From Paenibacillus cymbidii (GTDB lineage: Bacteria > Bacillota > Bacilli > Paenibacillales > NBRC-103111), in NCBI RefSeq assembly GCF_004764705.1, contig NZ_SHLX01000002.1, positions 372,001-436,000 of the forward strand: DNA of 64,000 bases, given 5' to 3'. Every line of letters starts with the position of its first letter. Positions within the stretch are counted from its first letter, which is position 1. The translations under genes were made by a program, and so were the position numbers. Below are positions 17,800 to 25,909 of the stretch, in pieces. A model generated the notes under the pieces. The model saw only the letters and a list, made by a program, of their open reading frames with translations, was not told the origin of the DNA and made no database searches.

Positions 17800-17859
17800 T
17801 TTCATATATGCAATTGATTGTTATATATGAAACATATCGTATTTCCATTCCTGCGTCAA
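17800..17859 (-). promoter_or_regulatory. Promoter and palindromic operator of the catabolic operon
   Basis: On the minus strand TTGACG (17859-17854), a 17-bp spacer and TATGTT (17836-17831) form a good vegetative promoter. A perfect inverted repeat TTTCATATAT (17800-17809) / ATATATGAAA (17823-17832), with 13 bp between the arms, covers the region from the -10 downstream. This position fits a repressor site; the IclR regulator of the same operon is the natural candidate. Confidence 0.65.
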
Positions 17860-18002
17860 TCGGGAAAACGACAACTCAGCCAACGCCTGTATCGGCAGTC
17901 GATGCCAAACGGCAGCAAAAGCGCCGCTCAAACTAAGAATAGCTTCTATTGAAGCACTTCGAAAAAGTTGGCCAGGCTTTAGCGGTATCTCAAACGATGA
18001 AC

Positions 18003-18208
18003 ATCCGGCGAAACCGGCTCCCGCTGCGAGCGAGGGTTGGTATTCCGATCGCTTCTTGTTTTCCGGATTCTTCGAACGATAGGCGGAGGGGGAATCCGGA
18101 AAACAAAGGCGAACGCTGAGCATATGCTTCCGATACCGCTTTCTTGCAGAAAGCGCTCAGCTTCTCCATACCAACCCTCGCCTCCGCTCCCGCCCCTTCG
18201 CCCCTGTT
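18003..18208. repeat. Hairpin element, nested copy
   Basis: The outer arms GCGAGGGTTGGTAT (18030-18043) and ATACCAACCCTCGC (18168-18181) are perfect inverses. Inside lie TTGTTTTCCGGATTC (18056-18070) paired with GAATCCGGAAAACAA (18092-18106), GCTGAGC/GCTCAGC (18115-18121/18155-18161) and CGCTTTC/GAAAGCG (18137-18143/18149-18155). Its flanks match the simple copy at 7782-7884, which lacks the inner hairpins. No ORF of interest is present. The adjoining 17860-18002 shows nothing recognisable. Confidence 0.6.
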
Positions 18209-18209
18209 T

Positions 18210-18344
18210 GAAATATAGGCCATGTTTTTTTGCCTATTTCGTTAAAAACGGGTCGCCGCTTCGAAATAGCCAGTGTTTTCACTGTCTATTTCCGCCGAGG
18301 CGGGCCAAATCGGGCAAATAAGCCATTTTTCATTGGCTATTTTG
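18210..18344. repeat. Intergenic palindrome array, copy 3
   Basis: This copy is shorter than the others. It holds TATAGGCCATG with TTGCCTATTTC, GAAATAGCCAGTG with CACTGTCTATTTC, and AAATAAGCCATTTTTCATTGG units. It begins 2 bp after the nested hairpin element and lies 3' of the Rpn-type gene (stop at 18432), separated by about 87 bp without recognisable features. Confidence 0.72.
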
Positions 18345-18431
18345 ATTACCCGACTTCTGAATAGATTGAAAAAAAGCCGAACGGTTGCCCGCCCGGCCTG
18401 GTAAACACTCCTTGCAAAATCGTTGCTGCCG

Positions 18432-19436
18432 TCACCGCCTCTGGTCCCGCAACTGTTCCAACTCGTTGTCGCTCAGGCCCGTCGCATGCCGAATCAGCTC
18501 CGGCTCCGCGCCCAGCGCCAACAAATTGCGCGCGACCTCCAGCTTGCCCTCAATCTTGCCTTCGATCTTGCCTTCCTTGCGCCCTTCCCGCTTGCCTCGC
18601 TCCCAAATTTTCGGATCGATCAACGTCTTAATCAAGCGATCCACCTCCTCATTCCAGTGTGGATAAGGATCGTACTGCGCATACAGGTGCTCCGCGATAT
18701 AGGTAACGATGCGCAGCATATGCTCCAAATCGTCGAATGGCAGTTCGCCGCGTTCGTACAGCTCATCCAGTATACGCAGCGTGCCGCCAAGAGTCACCTG
18801 CAACTGCCGGAATTGCTCCTCCACCTGCACCCGCTTCTCCGCATCCGGGCGTTTGCTGCGCGCCAGCCGCTTGAGCTTCGCCCGTGCGCCAAATACCTGC
18901 AGCGGCAACAACGCATACAGCCCGCGCGCCAGCAATTGCTCCGCCGACCATTCCCAATACTTCATGACCGGCACGGAGTAACGCACCTGCAGGCCATCGC
19001 CGAACTTGAGCAGTAGCGAAAGCGAGTCGGGAATATTCCCGTTCTCCTCGAGCACGATGACCCGCTGAGCCGGATACTCAAGCGTCAACTCCGTTTCGGC
19101 GCTGTGAGGCGCCTGCAGCGCCTTCTCCATGCCATAACGAAACATGCGGATCGCCATCGTCCGGTCGTGCAGCGTTTGAAACTCGACGTGATAACGGTAG
19201 ATGCGGTCATGCGTTTGGACAGCCAAAAACAAATCGCCTTGCAGCTGCTGCCCTTCTCTTGTCGTAAACCGGTTGTCTTCGTAATGAATGTCCGTCACTT
19301 CGGCTTCGGCGAACGTTTCGTCGAACAAACCGTTCAGCAGCCGCAGCGTAACCTTTCGCGACAGACGGAATAACTGCCGCATCGCCTGGTCCAGCCGGAT
19401 CGCCGGATGACGGCCTCCGCGCTTCTTGCGTGGCAT
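18432..19436 (-). CDS. Rpn family nuclease / PD-(D/E)XK transposase-like protein
   Basis: Protein of about 334 residues of the Rpn (recombination-promoting nuclease) type. A PD-(D/E)XK-like core is suggested by GDLFLAVQTHD and YHVEFQT (an ExQ variant). A long helical middle follows. The C-terminal tail GKREGRKEGKIEGKIEGK is the low-complexity Gly-Lys/Glu coil typical of the family, ending in a small helical unit. Two adjacent ATG codons (19439 and 19436) follow AAGGGGG; the second has the better spacing. No terminal repeats or partner transposase were seen, so it is probably a standing genomic gene. Confidence 0.8.
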   Translation of the reverse strand: MPRKKRGGRHPAIRLDQAMRQLFRLSRKVTLRLLNGLFDETFAEAEVTDIHYEDNRFTTREGQQLQGDLFLAVQTHDRIYRYHVEFQTLHDRTMAIRMFRYGMEKALQAPHSAETELTLEYPAQRVIVLEENGNIPDSLSLLLKFGDGLQVRYSVPVMKYWEWSAEQLLARGLYALLPLQVFGARAKLKRLARSKRPDAEKRVQVEEQFRQLQVTLGGTLRILDELYERGELPFDDLEHMLRIVTYIAEHLYAQYDPYPHWNEEVDRLIKTLIDPKIWERGKREGRKEGKIEGKIEGKLEVARNLLALGAEPELIRHATGLSDNELEQLRDQRR

Positions 19437-19449
19437 CATGTTCCCCCTT

Positions 19450-19464
19450 AGTATACCATAATCG
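19450..19464 (-). promoter_or_regulatory. Extended -10 promoter next to the Rpn start codon
   Basis: The minus strand reads TATGGTATACTAAGGGGG: a TATACT (19455-19450) with an upstream TG extension. The predicted transcript would start at about 19443, inside the ribosome site, giving a leader of only a few bases. Confidence 0.4.
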
Positions 19465-19535
19465 CGATGCATCGGCGGCGAAAACGCAAGCTGCGCGGAC
19501 CGGGATCCCCCCTCCCGAAGAAGGAAAAGGAACGC

Positions 19536-19577
19536 AAAAACGCCGTCCTCTTTCCCAGACGGGAAAAGAGAGCGGCG
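19536..19577 (-). terminator. Strong terminator after the rhamnose mutarotase gene
   Basis: On the minus strand CGCCGCTCTCTTTTCCC, a GTCT loop and GGGAAAGAGGACGGCG form a long stem with small mismatches, followed by TTTTT (19540-19536). It ends the isomerase-mutarotase transcript before the Rpn gene. Confidence 0.8.
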
Positions 19578-19642
19578 CGTGCTTCGCGACCGATGGATGC
19601 ACAATCAGAGTACCAAATCAGCCTCCAACCGGCAAGACAATG

Positions 19643-19954
19643 TTATTCCCCGAACGCGTACACTTCCGGTATCGTCTTCACCGTATCGCCGGTTTCCCAG
19701 GCGAGCAGCAGATCGCTCATGAACGCTTGCCACTTGGCGTTGGCCGGATGCGCGGCCAAATGCGCCATCGCCTTCGCAAAGTCGTCGACCGCCATGTAAG
19801 CGAACAACGTGCCTTCATGGTAAAAAATACGATAGCTGTGAATCCGGGCCGCGGCAAACTGCTCCTCCAGCTCAGGATCGACCCGCTCGTGGCGCCGGCG
19901 GTATTCCGCCTCGTTCGCCGGATCGATGCGCAGCACGAATGAAACGTGCTCCAT
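19643..19954 (-). CDS. rhaM: L-rhamnose mutarotase
   Basis: Small cytosolic protein of 103 residues that interconverts the alpha and beta anomers of L-rhamnose (family DUF718/RhaM). The signature EYRRRHERVDPELEEQ places His22 where the E. coli enzyme has its catalytic His, and HSYRIFYHEGTLFAYM follows. The length equals the family norm. GGAGG precedes the ATG. It lies 17 bp downstream of the isomerase gene, so the two form an operon for a 6-deoxyhexose such as rhamnose or fucose. Confidence 0.88.
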   Translation of the reverse strand: MEHVSFVLRIDPANEAEYRRRHERVDPELEEQFAAARIHSYRIFYHEGTLFAYMAVDDFAKAMAHLAAHPANAKWQAFMSDLLLAWETGDTVKTIPEVYAFGE

Positions 19955-19971
19955 TGTTCCCGCCTCCTTTC

Positions 19972-21474
19972 CTACAACGTCACATGCCTGATGCCCATCA
20001 ACTCGCCCACCTTGCGGAACAGCGACGCGTTGTGCCCGATCGACATCGCGCAGTGATGGGTCGGCGCTTCCGCGAACCAGGCGCTCATGTAGTCGTCCGG
20101 ATGCTGCCGGAAGCGAACCGGCGTCTGCGTGTTGCCGATGCGCATGATCGGCCCGTCAGTCGACTCCGCTTCGCTGCTGATCAGCTTCAGCCGGCCGTCG
20201 CCGGTTTGGGTGACGTTCAGCGTCGTCACCGGCCCGCGGCGCACCTTCGCTTCCACCGATACTCCTGTGCCCTGCTTGCCGTGATACAGTCCCATGCCGC
20301 GCAGAATCGGCTTTCCGTCCGATATCGCGATATGGAACGGCCCGTCGTGGCCGAGCAAAATCGTGCCGTCGTCGTAGTCGACGACAACGATTTCGCTGAA
20401 GCTGCCGCCGGTGCCGAGGATATCGCATATTTTCATCGCGACGGCCGTTTTCAAATCGCCTTCGCCGGAGCACGGAATGCCGCGCGCGGTAAGCAGCGAA
20501 TGGCCGACGATGAAGCCGCCCTGCAGTTTCTCGTACTCCCCGCCCGGCGCGCCGTGGTAGTAATACGACAGCGCGTCGAGGTCGTACGCGCGAACGAGCT
20601 TCTCCTGGGCGGCGGCCACGCGGCACGACCAATCGAGCTGCTCGTCGGTCGGCTTCCGCGCAATCGGATCGGACGGCGAATCGCCGCTGATCGCAAACAT
20701 CGCGCGCACTTCGTCCAGCTTCTCGCGCACGTCCGCTTCCGTCACGTCCCGCAGCATGCGGTCCAGGTCGCACATTTCCAGCACTTCGACATGCAGGCCG
20801 GTTTGCGCCTGGATCATCGTAAAATCGCTGTACATGTCCAGCATGCCGCTGTACGTATTGCCGAGGAAGCCGAACCGGGCATGCCGGAGCGTACGCGGCA
20901 CGGATGCGGCGCGCGCCCATTCGCCGATTTCGCGCCAGGCGCGGATCGCTTCCGGACGGTCCGCCGTCGCTTCGTCGGCGAGCGATATGGCCGGCGTTTC
21001 GTCCAAACCGAGCAAACCGTTCACGACGCGGAACGCGATGCCCGCCCGGTTCAGCGCGTTCGCCAGCTCCGGCACGGGGCAGGCGCCGCAGTGAGCCAGC
21101 CATTCGCCGGTCGTCGTCGCGTCGTAGTTGATGCGCGCGGCCGGCTGCAAATTGAGAAACACCGCCGGCGCCCGACAAATCTGATGTACCGGCAGCACCG
21201 TCGAGCTCGTCGAATACGTCGCCGAGTGGCCGAAGACGAGATCGACGTTCCGCTCGTTCAACCATTCGCCGGCCCGCCGGCCGGAGCCTTCGTCGTCGAC
21301 GAGGCCGAAGTTGAATACGTCGCCCCAGGCGGACAGCTTCCGCTCAATAAAGGCGCCATACGCGATCAGCCGTTCCCGCAAACCGGGAAATTGCTCCCAA
21401 TACGCTCGCAGCCCGATCGAATACAAGCCGATACGCGGCCTGCGCGCCGGCTTGACAGGCGATAGCAGCGTCAT
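19972..21474 (-). CDS. L-fucose/L-arabinose isomerase family protein
   Basis: Cytosolic protein of 500 residues with the layout of the AraA/FucI-like sugar isomerases. Visible blocks are RPRIGLYSIGLRAYWEQFPG at the start, DLVFGHSATYSTSSTVLP, FLGNTYSGMLDMYSDFT in the middle, and PCSGEGDLKTAVAMKICD with PTHHCAMSIGHNASL near the end, the last parts carrying likely metal-binding Glu and His. The ATG at 21474 was preferred over 21480 because AAGGAGG directly abuts the earlier one. Substrate is uncertain; together with the rhamnose mutarotase a deoxyhexose or pentose aldose-ketose step is likely. Confidence 0.82.
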   Translation of the reverse strand: MTLLSPVKPARRPRIGLYSIGLRAYWEQFPGLRERLIAYGAFIERKLSAWGDVFNFGLVDDEGSGRRAGEWLNERNVDLVFGHSATYSTSSTVLPVHQICRAPAVFLNLQPAARINYDATTTGEWLAHCGACPVPELANALNRAGIAFRVVNGLLGLDETPAISLADEATADRPEAIRAWREIGEWARAASVPRTLRHARFGFLGNTYSGMLDMYSDFTMIQAQTGLHVEVLEMCDLDRMLRDVTEADVREKLDEVRAMFAISGDSPSDPIARKPTDEQLDWSCRVAAAQEKLVRAYDLDALSYYYHGAPGGEYEKLQGGFIVGHSLLTARGIPCSGEGDLKTAVAMKICDILGTGGSFSEIVVVDYDDGTILLGHDGPFHIAISDGKPILRGMGLYHGKQGTGVSVEAKVRRGPVTTLNVTQTGDGRLKLISSEAESTDGPIMRIGNTQTPVRFRQHPDDYMSAWFAEAPTHHCAMSIGHNASLFRKVGELMGIRHVTL

Positions 21475-21594
21475 CGCCATCCTCCTTTTTCATGCCATAA
21501 TGTCGTCTTTCTTCTTTCATCTTAACCCCTTATAATACAGATTACATCCAACATTATTGGGCAAAAATCAAACAATATTGACGAGGTGTTCGCC
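21475..21594. promoter_or_regulatory. Divergent promoter region (isomerase / AraC genes)
   Basis: A 120-bp AT-rich gap separates two divergent genes. TATAAT lies at 21531-21536 on the plus strand. No convincing -35 is present for either direction, as expected if the AraC protein activates. Confidence 0.35.
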
Positions 21595-22476
21595 ATGTCC
21601 GCCTTCCGCCAACGTTCGGCCAACGACTGGTCCGCCGATTCCGTTCGCCTGATCGCCACGCCGTCGGCTTTTGCCCGCCAGGCGCTCTACTACATACAGG
21701 AAATCGGCCATTTTCGCGCCGCCCGGGCGTATTTCACCGAACGCGAGCAGCTCGAATCGTTTCTTGTCGTGTACACCGTCGCCGGCGCCGGCGAACTGAC
21801 GTACCGCGACCAAACGACAACGGTGCGGCCGGGCGATTTATTTTGCATCGATTGCATGGCGTACCAGCATTACCGCACCGCCCTCGACTCGCGGGAGCCG
21901 TGGGAGTTGCTCTGGGTGCACCTGTATGGGAGCGGCTCGCGCTCCTACTACGAGCTGTTCGCCGAAGCGGATTCGCCGGTTGTCCGGCTGCCGCAGGGGA
22001 GCGGCATTCCGGCGCTGCTGCGCCGTTTGCTGGACATCCAGCGCAACCGAAGCCTGAACACCGAATTGGAAAGCTCGCGGCTGCTGGTCGCGCTGCTGAC
22101 GGACCTGCTGCTCGAAAGCAAGGGCACCGACCGCGATCCGGCCGCCGCCCCCGCCTACATCCTGCAGCTGAAACAGAAGCTGGAGCAGGAATACGCCGCC
22201 AGCCATTCGCTTGACACGATGGCGGCGGCGTTTGCCGTCAATAAATATCATCTGGCGCGCACGTTCAAGCGTCATACCGGCTTCTCGCCGCTGGAATACC
22301 TCATCAATACGCGCATCACCCGCGCCAAGGAGCTGCTCCAGTACGGCACCTTGCCGGTCGCCGACATCGCCCGGGCCGTAGGCGTCGACAACGCCAGCCA
22401 TTTCATCAACCTGTTCAAAAGCCGCACCGGCCTAACCCCGCTCGCCTTCCGCAACCGCTGGCGTCAACCGGACTGA
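21595..22476 (+). CDS. AraC family transcriptional regulator (cupin sensor)
   Basis: Regulator of 293 residues. The N-terminal cupin reads LESFLVVYTVAGAGELTYRD and TVRPGDLFCIDC. The C-terminal double helix-turn-helix reads LDTMAAAFAVNKYHLARTFK and VADIARAVGVDNASHFINLF. The ATG at 21595 (MSAFRQRSAN) follows GAGGTG; a GTG at 21586 would place the ribosome site inside the gene. It is divergent from the isomerase-mutarotase pair and is presumably its sugar-responsive activator. Its stop is only 1 bp from the convergent YcaO gene end. Confidence 0.88.
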   Translation: MSAFRQRSANDWSADSVRLIATPSAFARQALYYIQEIGHFRAARAYFTEREQLESFLVVYTVAGAGELTYRDQTTTVRPGDLFCIDCMAYQHYRTALDSREPWELLWVHLYGSGSRSYYELFAEADSPVVRLPQGSGIPALLRRLLDIQRNRSLNTELESSRLLVALLTDLLLESKGTDRDPAAAPAYILQLKQKLEQEYAASHSLDTMAAAFAVNKYHLARTFKRHTGFSPLEYLINTRITRAKELLQYGTLPVADIARAVGVDNASHFINLFKSRTGLTPLAFRNRWRQPD

Positions 22477-22477
22477 T

Positions 22478-24427
22478 TCATGGAAAAGGATGCGGATACG
22501 GATTGATCCGCTCGGCGGTCAGCGGCTGATCTGCATAACCGAGCGCAACCGGCACATGATAGAGGCGGTCCAACCCCGTCAGACGGACTCGTTCATGCCC
22601 GAACGTCATCGGCAGCATGCCCGGAATGATCGTTTTGACGCTGTGCAGGCCGTTCCGCAGCGTCTCCGCCGCCGTTTGATCCACCACAATTACGTCGAGA
22701 CGCAGGTCGCGGAACGTTTGCAGCACCATTTTCAAATCGTCGGTCAGATCGGAATGGTTCCTCTTCCGCTTGAATCGTTCGCCGAACGAATGCAGCGGGC
22801 GATCCCCCCCCAGCAAAAAACGCAGCCGCGCCTCGGCTTCCGGCAGCCCGTACAAGAGCGCATGGTCGCTCATTTGCCGCACGAGCGTTGCGTCGCGGTA
22901 CATTTGCCCGGCTTCCTCACGGCTTTCCTCGTCGTATTCCCCCAGCATGAGCACCGTATTGGCGAGCTCGTGGATCGCGCTTTTCGCCGCGCGCGCCGGA
23001 TCGAGGTGAGCGCCTGCGGCGCAGATCAGATTCGCGCCTGCCGCGCGCCTGTTTTTCGCCACCGCCCAGATGGAAGGGATGCCGTTCTCCGTGGTCGTGT
23101 CGAACAGCAGCACCTCATAGCCGGACGTCGCATGCAGCCGTTCGATCATCAGCGTCAATTCCTTGTCGCCGGCCGTGGCCGGATCGAGTCCCGGCGCGGG
23201 CAGCTGCGCGTACCAGGCCATCAGGAACGAATCGCGCTCGACCACTTCCAGCATGCCGTAAAGAATCGCTTCCTCCAGGCTGCCGCCGAGGGCGCACCCG
23301 TTGGTCGTTTCGTGGACGTGCCCGCCGGCGAACGGCAAGCTGCAATAAGCCAGCAGCTCCGGAACAAGCAGCGGCCGCTCCTGGCCGAACGAATATCCCC
23401 ACACCCAATCGATCGGACGATCGGGATCGAACGGCTCGAAGGGGAAGCCTTGCAGCGCATACTGCTCCTTCGCATACACCCCCACCCTAGTCGGGTCGAG
23501 CGCATGCGCCGCCACATGGCGGTAACTGTCGCGAACGACAGTGCGTTTGCCGCGGGGGGACAGCCCGCAATACCGCTCCAGCCCTTCCAGTATGGCGGTC
23601 ATTTCGCTTTCCGCGTAGGAATGCCCTCTTCCGCCCGTCACTTCGTCCCCCATCGGCGAAGGCCAGTTCACGCTCACATTCGCAAACGCCGACGCGAGGT
23701 GATGGTACTTCCCGTTGAACAAGCCCGTACGCGCATCCACATAGTCGCGGGCCAGCGTCAGCTTCAGCTCGCTTAACGGACGGCAGCGATACTCGCCGGC
23801 GTACGGCTTTGGATTCGGCTTCAGCACGATCGTCGCCGCTTCCTCCGTATCGTCGCGCAGTTGGCCGCACACCGGACACATCGGATCGGGCAAAAAGAAA
23901 TGGAGCGAGCACTCGAGTGTGTCCAAGCGCATGAGATACACGTGCTCCTCCGTGAGCGGCCTTTCGTTCCGCAGCGCCTTCCACGCCTCCGCTGCCAGCA
24001 GGCAGGCCGTCTGCCGGATCGCCGTTCGCGAAGGACGTTCCTCGTGCCGATTGTCATCCGGCGCGATCAGCCGGGCCAGGAGCTGCTCCTGCACCTCCTC
24101 CGGCTCTCGCCGCCGATAGCCGGCGCATAACGGGCAGCCCGGCTTGCCGGGGCGAACGAGCGGGCCGACGACCGCTTCATGCAGCGCAATGAAACCGCAC
24201 AGCCACGGCATGCCGAGGCGGCGCAGCTCCGCTTGCGTTTGCGCGTCTTCGTCGGCGCGCTCCTCGTCGTACGCGACAATTACCAGCTTCGCCGTTTCCG
24301 GCACGCCGCTGGCAATATTCGTCCCGCGCACCACCTCGAGATCCCCGTCTTGCTCGAGCAATTTTTCACAGACGAGGTCGGCAAGCAAGCCGTCTCCCAC
24401 AACCGCTGCGACGTTCCGTGCTTTCAT
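22478..24427 (-). CDS. TOMM cyclodehydratase: E1-like domain fused to YcaO
   Basis: Cytosolic protein of 649 residues. In azole/azoline-modified peptide pathways such fusions bind the leader peptide and cyclise Cys/Ser/Thr with ATP. Residues 1-190 are an E1-like part with a probable zinc tetrad Cys98/Cys101 (GCPLCAG) and Cys184/Cys187 (MCPVCGQ). The YcaO part shows ESEMTAILEGLERYCG (273-288) and GCALGGSLEEAILYGMLEVV plus ERDSF. It ends PYPHPFP, a PxPxP-type tail needed for activity in known members. GGAGGGG precedes the ATG. No flavin dehydrogenase, peptidase, exporter or obvious precursor peptide is adjacent, so it is an orphan here. Confidence 0.85.
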   Translation of the reverse strand: MKARNVAAVVGDGLLADLVCEKLLEQDGDLEVVRGTNIASGVPETAKLVIVAYDEERADEDAQTQAELRRLGMPWLCGFIALHEAVVGPLVRPGKPGCPLCAGYRRREPEEVQEQLLARLIAPDDNRHEERPSRTAIRQTACLLAAEAWKALRNERPLTEEHVYLMRLDTLECSLHFFLPDPMCPVCGQLRDDTEEAATIVLKPNPKPYAGEYRCRPLSELKLTLARDYVDARTGLFNGKYHHLASAFANVSVNWPSPMGDEVTGGRGHSYAESEMTAILEGLERYCGLSPRGKRTVVRDSYRHVAAHALDPTRVGVYAKEQYALQGFPFEPFDPDRPIDWVWGYSFGQERPLLVPELLAYCSLPFAGGHVHETTNGCALGGSLEEAILYGMLEVVERDSFLMAWYAQLPAPGLDPATAGDKELTLMIERLHATSGYEVLLFDTTTENGIPSIWAVAKNRRAAGANLICAAGAHLDPARAAKSAIHELANTVLMLGEYDEESREEAGQMYRDATLVRQMSDHALLYGLPEAEARLRFLLGGDRPLHSFGERFKRKRNHSDLTDDLKMVLQTFRDLRLDVIVVDQTAAETLRNGLHSVKTIIPGMLPMTFGHERVRLTGLDRLYHVPVALGYADQPLTAERINPYPHPFP

Positions 24428-24537
24428 CCGAACCCCTCCATTGCAGCGATGCGCCGCACACGCCTGCCAGTACCTCTTTCGGAAACGACTCTCGCGTCAA
24501 ATCGAGCTCGTCAAGCCGCGGAACACGAAGGGATTGC

Positions 24538-24733
24538 GAAATAGGCCATCTTTTATGGCCTATTTCATCAAAAATGGATAACGGCCACGAAATAGCCAGT
24601 GATTTCACTGGTTATTCGTGTCAATCTGACCTGATTGGGGCTGTTTATCCCAAATAGCCAGTGATTTCACTGGCTATTTTCGATGAAACGGCCGAAATGG
24701 AGGCAATAAGCCATTTATTACGGCCTATTTCGC
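24538..24733. repeat. Intergenic palindrome array, copy 4
   Basis: It contains the best preserved units: GAAATAGGCCAT/ATGGCCTATTTC at 24538-24566, then two AAATAGCCAGTG units (24590 and 24652 regions) each with CACTGG returning, and AATAAGCCATTTATTACGG near the end. The spacer reads GACCTGATTGGGGCTG. It lies upstream of the YcaO gene, about 110 bp from its start. Confidence 0.75.
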
Positions 24734-25267
24734 CCCGGCCGAACGATCCGGTATAGTGAATGCTCCTGAAGCACAAATAGTGGCCCGCAATGGCATAGTC
24801 AGGACCACTGAGCGCGGTCGCTAATCCTGGATAGCTTTTTGCTGCTCCCCTTCACAGAGTGGAACAACCAGTATGTCGAGAAGCAGTCGCTTCAACTGAC
24901 ATTATGTTTGGGTGCCTCCCAAACACGGCATGTCGGATCCATCCTTCCCCTCCCGCGCCCAATCCTGCTTGTGACCCAACATTGTCATGATATGTACGAT
25001 GGATTGTCCTTCATACCGGCTTTCGGGCCGGACAGAACTTCTGGAACAGGCACGTTGGGATGTCATCTTTGGAACGAGCTCGGCCCAAAGTCCGATTACG
25101 AACGAGAATTCAAGGAACTGCCCGTTCAAGACTGGTGCGCTCCATCGCCGGGCTGTTCAGCAACAAATTGGAAGTAGTCGATGCGTGACGACCGGCGAGG
25201 CTTCATTTACGCGTGCAAGACCCGCTAAAGCAGGGAACAGCCTCCTCCCCGACGAAAAGAGTACGTC
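24734..25267. other. Unassigned, lower-GC segment with hairpins
   Basis: About 530 bp without a convincing gene. Base composition looks more AT-rich than the neighbours. Perfect hairpins are GTTTGGG-TGCCT-CCCAAAC (24906-24924) and CCGGC/GGCCGG near 25017-25032. Small open frames exist on both strands (24839-25177 plus; 24902-25129 minus), but none has a ribosome site or a recognisable product. It may be a decayed mobile element. The last 60 bp should hold the promoter of the Crp-type gene. Confidence 0.35.
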
Positions 25268-25849
25268 ATGGACAATCCGATGAACGAACTGTATGCGCAA
25301 TTGAAAAATAAAGTGGCGATCCCGCCCGAAGAATGGCGCGCCTTCGCGGCGATGACGGAGCGGCGCAAGGTGCCGAAGCTCCATCATTTCGTCGAAGCCG
25401 GCGAACGGACGGAGACGGTTGGCTTCTGTATCGGCGGGCTGTTCCGGCTTTATTACGCTACGCCGGACGGCGCGGAGTTCAACAAGAGCTTCTGCTTGCC
25501 CGGCGAATTCGTCGCGTCTTACGGCGCGCTGCTGCAGGACGTCCCTTCCTATTTCTCGATTCAGGCGCTGACCGACAGCGAGCTGGTCGTCTTCCGCTAT
25601 CGCGAATACAGGACGCTGTACGACCGGCATCCTTGCTGGGAGCGGTTCGGCCGCCTGATCGCCGAGCAGCTGTTCGTCAGCAAGGAAACGCGCGAACGGG
25701 AGCTGCTCCTGCTGTCCGCCGAAGCCCGGTACCGGCTGTTCCTGGAACGCTACGGTCCGCTCGCCTCGGCGATTCCTCAGTATCACATCGCATCGTATCT
25801 CGGCATTACGCCGGTGGCGCTCAGCCGAATTCGCCGCCGCTTAACCTAG
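25268..25849 (+). CDS. Crp/Fnr family transcriptional regulator
   Basis: Regulator of 193 residues. The N-terminal cyclic-nucleotide-binding-type beta-roll covers roughly 20-120 (HFVEAGERTETVGFCIGGLF, FCLPGEFVASYGA, SELVVFRYREYRTLY). A compact C-terminal helix-turn-helix reads IPQYHIASYLGITPVALSRI. Like other short members it has no obvious [4Fe-4S] cysteine set. It lies 60 bp upstream of the SDR gene, and its stop codon sits inside a perfect palindrome, a possible operator through which it controls the next genes. Confidence 0.85.
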   Translation: MDNPMNELYAQLKNKVAIPPEEWRAFAAMTERRKVPKLHHFVEAGERTETVGFCIGGLFRLYYATPDGAEFNKSFCLPGEFVASYGALLQDVPSYFSIQALTDSELVVFRYREYRTLYDRHPCWERFGRLIAEQLFVSKETRERELLLLSAEARYRLFLERYGPLASAIPQYHIASYLGITPVALSRIRRRLT

Positions 25850-25882
25850 GTTAATGAGAATCTCCTCTTTCCACCCTACACT
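25841..25882 (+). promoter_or_regulatory. Palindrome and promoter before the SDR gene
   Basis: TTAACCTAGGTTAA (25841-25854) is a perfect 14-bp palindrome that contains the stop codon of the Crp-type gene. A -10-like TACACT follows at 25877-25882, which puts the palindrome at or just above the -35 position. It differs from the Crp consensus TGTGA-N6-TCACA. Confidence 0.45.
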
Positions 25883-25909
25883 GGGGATATGGAAAGGGGA
25901 GATTTTGTT

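Noticed and set aside
24839..25177. 112-codon plus-strand frame
   Set aside because: No ribosome site, no known domain, and it lies in the AT-richer unassigned segment; the overlapping minus-strand frame is equally unconvincing.
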